Origin: Bacteroidales bacterium UBA6192
GTDB taxonomy: Bacteria; Bacteroidota; Bacteroidia; Bacteroidales; F082
Length of the DNA stretch: 54,387 bases
Reading direction: 5' to 3'
Assembly (NCBI GenBank): GCA_002422725.1
Contig: DITE01000081.1
Coordinates: 43,557 to 97,943 of the forward strand
A program made the position numbers and the translations under genes. Positions 51,818 to 54,387 of the stretch are shown here, in pieces (within the stretch, counting starts at the first letter, position 1; every line of letters begins with the position of its first letter). Below the pieces are notes generated by a model. That model did no database searches and was not told the origin of the DNA. It saw only the letters and a program-made list of their open reading frames with translations.

Positions 51818-53977
51818 TTAATCTTCCTGATGAGGGGTAACCAATTCGATGAGTTCTGGCAAATCCATTCCAAGATTTTTCAAATGGGTTATTTTAGGAA
51901 CGCCATTTTTTGTCCAGCCCCGGCGTTTGTAAACGGCATCGAGCAGTTGTTCGTAACGGTCTTCACGGTATTCGCGCAACTTAGCCATTTTTTCAGAAGT
52001 TGTTTTACCTGCCGGATTAAAGCCAACAAGCTCCATGAGTTGTTTGTCATAGCGCTCGGAACGTGATTCGTATTCTTCGATGGTAACAGGTCCTGCAGCA
52101 CGATACGGTTGGGCATCATGTTTGCGTGTGCCAAATCCACGACGGAGGTTGAAGATTCGCTGAAAATTATAAACTCTTTCCGATTGACGGATCATTTCAT
52201 GTTTATCGAAATCCTTTCCGGTCACAGCTTTGTAAATGGTGACATAATTGTCAACATGTTCGGGTACTTTTGCCGGCTCGGCTTGTTCGTGGTTGTTTTC
52301 GGGTTCCACATCATTCCATGGAAGTTTACAAAGCCCAACCAGGCCAAACCAGGTACGGAACATCGGGAAATAATGGAGTGCTTCTGCTTTGGCTTCAAAG
52401 GTTGGAATCTGGTTGTTAACCATATCCATAAAAATCAGCCATGCTTCATCATGTTGAGGACCCTTGTTTGTCATTGCGTATCCGCCTTGCTGTGCAAGTG
52501 ATTCTTTGCTCACATACTGGCTGTATTCAAGTCCCTTGTTCTCCATTCCTATATCCTGAAGAAAACCGGGATCGCCCCAGCCATTCTTGCCAAACAATTC
52601 CTTCAGCTTACGAACACCCATTCCGGCTGTTACACCAAAACCTTGTCCACGGCCCAGCTGATGAAGTAGTTCCATTGCAGCATCGGCATTGCCAAAGTTA
52701 AGTTTCAAACCACCGGTACGCTCTTCATTAAGTATGCCATTTTCATAACATTCCATGATGAATCCGAGTATCGTTCCCCAGGTGATCGTACAGATACCGT
52801 AGGTGTCGCAATAAAAGTTTGATTCGATGGTAAAGTCGGGATTGAAGATGCCCGCTATCGACCCGAGCGAAGAGGTTGTTTCATACTCTGGTCCATCAAC
52901 GATTACTGTGCTTCCTTTGTATGGTCCGCTACGCAGAAGGTAATCGTCCACTCCTTTGGCACAGGCCATATTGCAGCCTATCCAGCAGCCATCCGGAATT
53001 CCCTGGGTGAATTTTGACTTCCACACATCACCATGAATTTTAAAAGCATCAGGATGGTTTCCAAACTTGAAATTATGAACCGGTAACAGGTCATAATCGT
53101 TCATAACATTGGTGAGGTGGGCAGTTCCTTTGGTGCGCATTTCGGCTTGTTTGTCATCGAGTTCGCGCATTTCACGATTGAATTTCTGGCCGCGTTCCAT
53201 AATCGCCTGCAGATCGACAACATTATTCAGATTGCCTTTTACGCCCGGGATTTTTGCAACGATTGCCTTGATCTTTTTATCGCGAAACACGGTGCCAATG
53301 CCTCCGCGTCCGGCTTGTTTCAGCCTTACTTTTTTGCGCTTCGGGTCATAAAAGCTGAAATTAAGCATGCCAATAAGCGAATGGTCTGCTGCTGCTCCGG
53401 CCGACACAACGGCAATATTTTTCTTGTCTTTTTCGTCGCTGGCATACATTTCGGTAAGTACCTCAGCCAGAACATGACTGTCAATAGGTTCAGCCGGTGC
53501 AGCCATTATCTCCACAACATGGTTGATTCCATCAATAAAAATAATAACATCTTCTTTTGCCTTACCCTGTAGTTCGATAGCATCGAAGCCCGAGAACTTC
53601 AGAAAGGGACCGAAAAAACCACCCACATTGCTATCCATGACCGAATCGGTTTGTGGTGAGATCGAAACGCAGATTGATTTGCCTGTTCCTGAGTATTGGG
53701 TAATACCGGCAATAGGTCCTGAGGCGATAATAATCTCGTTTTCAGGGTCGTTCCATTTGGTCGTTGGACTGGTGGCGTCCCACAACAATTTAAGGCCATA
53801 TCCGCGCCCACCGATAAACTTTTCTTTCATCCCGATGGGTACAGCTTTTTCGCAAATATCGTTTGTTGACAAATTGAGGTGCAGAATCTTGTCGGTATAC
53901 CCTCTGTCGAGCACGGTCCAATTGTATTTCCAGCTTTTGAGGGTTTTATGCATCTGCTTGATTTCAGCAATTTCCAT
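51818..53977 (-). CDS. Tungsten-type aldehyde:ferredoxin oxidoreductase
   Basis: 719 residues, longer than the usual 600-620. It oxidises aldehydes to acids with a tungsto-bispterin cofactor and a 4Fe-4S cluster. The N-terminal domain has KFIGGRGYGLKLLWD, NEIIIASGPIAGITQYSGTG and GFDAIELQGKA; the cofactor region has GRGGIGTVFRDKKIKAIV. Cluster cysteines are 331, 335 and 339 (CWIGCNMAC) with Cys550 (GLVGLCKLPW) as the fourth. The first pair is spaced C-x3-C rather than the usual C-x2-C. DGPEYETTSSLGS follows at 361-373. A TATTTTTG box lies at 54011-54018. The neighbouring tungstate-type binding protein supports a tungsten enzyme. Confidence 0.93.
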   Translation of the reverse strand: MEIAEIKQMHKTLKSWKYNWTVLDRGYTDKILHLNLSTNDICEKAVPIGMKEKFIGGRGYGLKLLWDATSPTTKWNDPENEIIIASGPIAGITQYSGTGKSICVSISPQTDSVMDSNVGGFFGPFLKFSGFDAIELQGKAKEDVIIFIDGINHVVEIMAAPAEPIDSHVLAEVLTEMYASDEKDKKNIAVVSAGAAADHSLIGMLNFSFYDPKRKKVRLKQAGRGGIGTVFRDKKIKAIVAKIPGVKGNLNNVVDLQAIMERGQKFNREMRELDDKQAEMRTKGTAHLTNVMNDYDLLPVHNFKFGNHPDAFKIHGDVWKSKFTQGIPDGCWIGCNMACAKGVDDYLLRSGPYKGSTVIVDGPEYETTSSLGSIAGIFNPDFTIESNFYCDTYGICTITWGTILGFIMECYENGILNEERTGGLKLNFGNADAAMELLHQLGRGQGFGVTAGMGVRKLKELFGKNGWGDPGFLQDIGMENKGLEYSQYVSKESLAQQGGYAMTNKGPQHDEAWLIFMDMVNNQIPTFEAKAEALHYFPMFRTWFGLVGLCKLPWNDVEPENNHEQAEPAKVPEHVDNYVTIYKAVTGKDFDKHEMIRQSERVYNFQRIFNLRRGFGTRKHDAQPYRAAGPVTIEEYESRSERYDKQLMELVGFNPAGKTTSEKMAKLREYREDRYEQLLDAVYKRRGWTKNGVPKITHLKNLGMDLPELIELVTPHQED

Positions 53978-54165
53978 GATTGATGAATTTTATGTTTGTT
54001 AATTAATTCACAAAAATACGATATTACACGGATTTTCGAGTTTAAATCATTCAATGATAGCAATATGCATTTATTTGCATATCGGGAGAATTATTTTTAA
54101 TGCTTTGCCAGCGATGGGTTTACAGGGGTATTTAGAATGGTTATAAATTCAGCTTTTGGCTTTTG

Positions 54166-54340
54166 CTTTTAGATTTTGGACAAGATCGGCTATTAGCCAT
54201 TAGCTTTTGGCTATTGGATTTTAGCTTTTGGACAAGATCGGCTATTAGCTGTTAGCTTTTGGCCATTGGATTTTAGCTATTAAATTTTGGACAAGATCGG
54301 CTTTTAGCTGTTAGCTTTTGGCCATTGGATTAGATTTTAA
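54166..54340. repeat. AT-rich tandem repeat built of seven-base steps
   Basis: TTTTGGACAAGATCGGC begins at 54174, 54226 and 54285, 52 and 59 bases apart, a difference of seven. Between copies the text is made of near-heptamers such as TAGCTTT, TGGCTAT and TGGATTT. No gene is seen from 53978 to the window's end apart from the promoter of the oxidoreductase. It looks like slippage-prone intergenic DNA, similar in style to repeats between genes in other Bacteroidota. Confidence 0.85.
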
Positions 54341-54387
54341 CCATCCAACATCTAATACATCCCCTGTCAGTGCCTGAAATACGTTGA

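Noticed and set aside
54166..54340. Possible CRISPR-like array at the right edge
   Set aside because: Repeat spacing is irregular (52 and 59), the 'spacers' are related heptamers rather than unique sequence, and no cas gene is present.

Overview
The window is a chromosomal segment of a Bacteroidota bacterium, most likely of the Bacteroidales or a near relative. The evidence is consistent: promoters follow the Bacteroidota pattern (TTTG or TTG, about 19 bases, TAnnTTTG). There are type IX secretion (T9SS) parts (a plug protein and PorT) and three secreted proteins with T9SS C-terminal sorting domains. Other markers are a SusC-like outer-membrane barrel, Na+-NQR with the usual Bacteroidota gene order, and the DUF2520/KdsC-type/UbiA/Maf/DUF502/SurE/LpxB cluster. 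No phage, integrase, transposase or CRISPR array was seen, so most of the window reads as stable core genome.

Layout. 1-5.3 kb (minus): partial TonB-dependent receptor, priA, T9SS plug protein. 5.5-12.9 kb: nqrABCDEF, then the flavin transferase apbE and, convergent with it, a small NqrM-like cysteine protein; together they cover the enzyme and its cofactor assembly. 13-17.4 kb (minus): RNA methyltransferase, rpsF-rpsR-rplI, wecB, radC, rpsT. 17.7-23.9 kb (plus): porT, an unknown gene, tRNA-Glu, a tandem noncoding repeat, a flavodoxin-reductase-like protein and two methylthiotransferases (miaB, mtaB). 23.9-27 kb (minus): menaquinone methyltransferase, heptose kinase, aspartate aminotransferase.

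27.8-32.1 kb (minus) holds a DUF4397 surface protein made of three 690-bp repeats, an ECF sigma factor and a MerR-type regulator. The regulator keeps the W-x9-EH and E-x-H-x-x-G signatures of CarH/LitR adenosylcobalamin photoreceptors. Two GTTAA-N6/7-TTAAC palindromes and three copies of a 13-base motif lie around these genes, suggesting a B12/light-responsive regulatory module. 32.1-40 kb (plus) is a compact cell-envelope cluster ending in comEC and tRNA-Asp.

40.7-43.9 kb (plus) is an MbnP-like copper protein carrying a T9SS sorting domain, followed by two lipoprotein diheme peroxidases of the MbnH/MauG/CcP type. 43.9-48.6 kb has an ABC-F ATPase and a large T9SS-secreted GEVED protein. 48.7-54 kb (minus) is a tungsten-related region. 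It contains a 719-residue aldehyde:ferredoxin oxidoreductase and, as a separate overlapping operon, a short ModE, a WtpA-type oxyanion-binding lipoprotein and an ALDH7-type aldehyde dehydrogenase. No permease or ATPase for the transporter is present in the window. The right edge ends in an AT-rich heptamer-based tandem repeat.

All functional names rest on reading motifs and family resemblance by eye; no database search was run.
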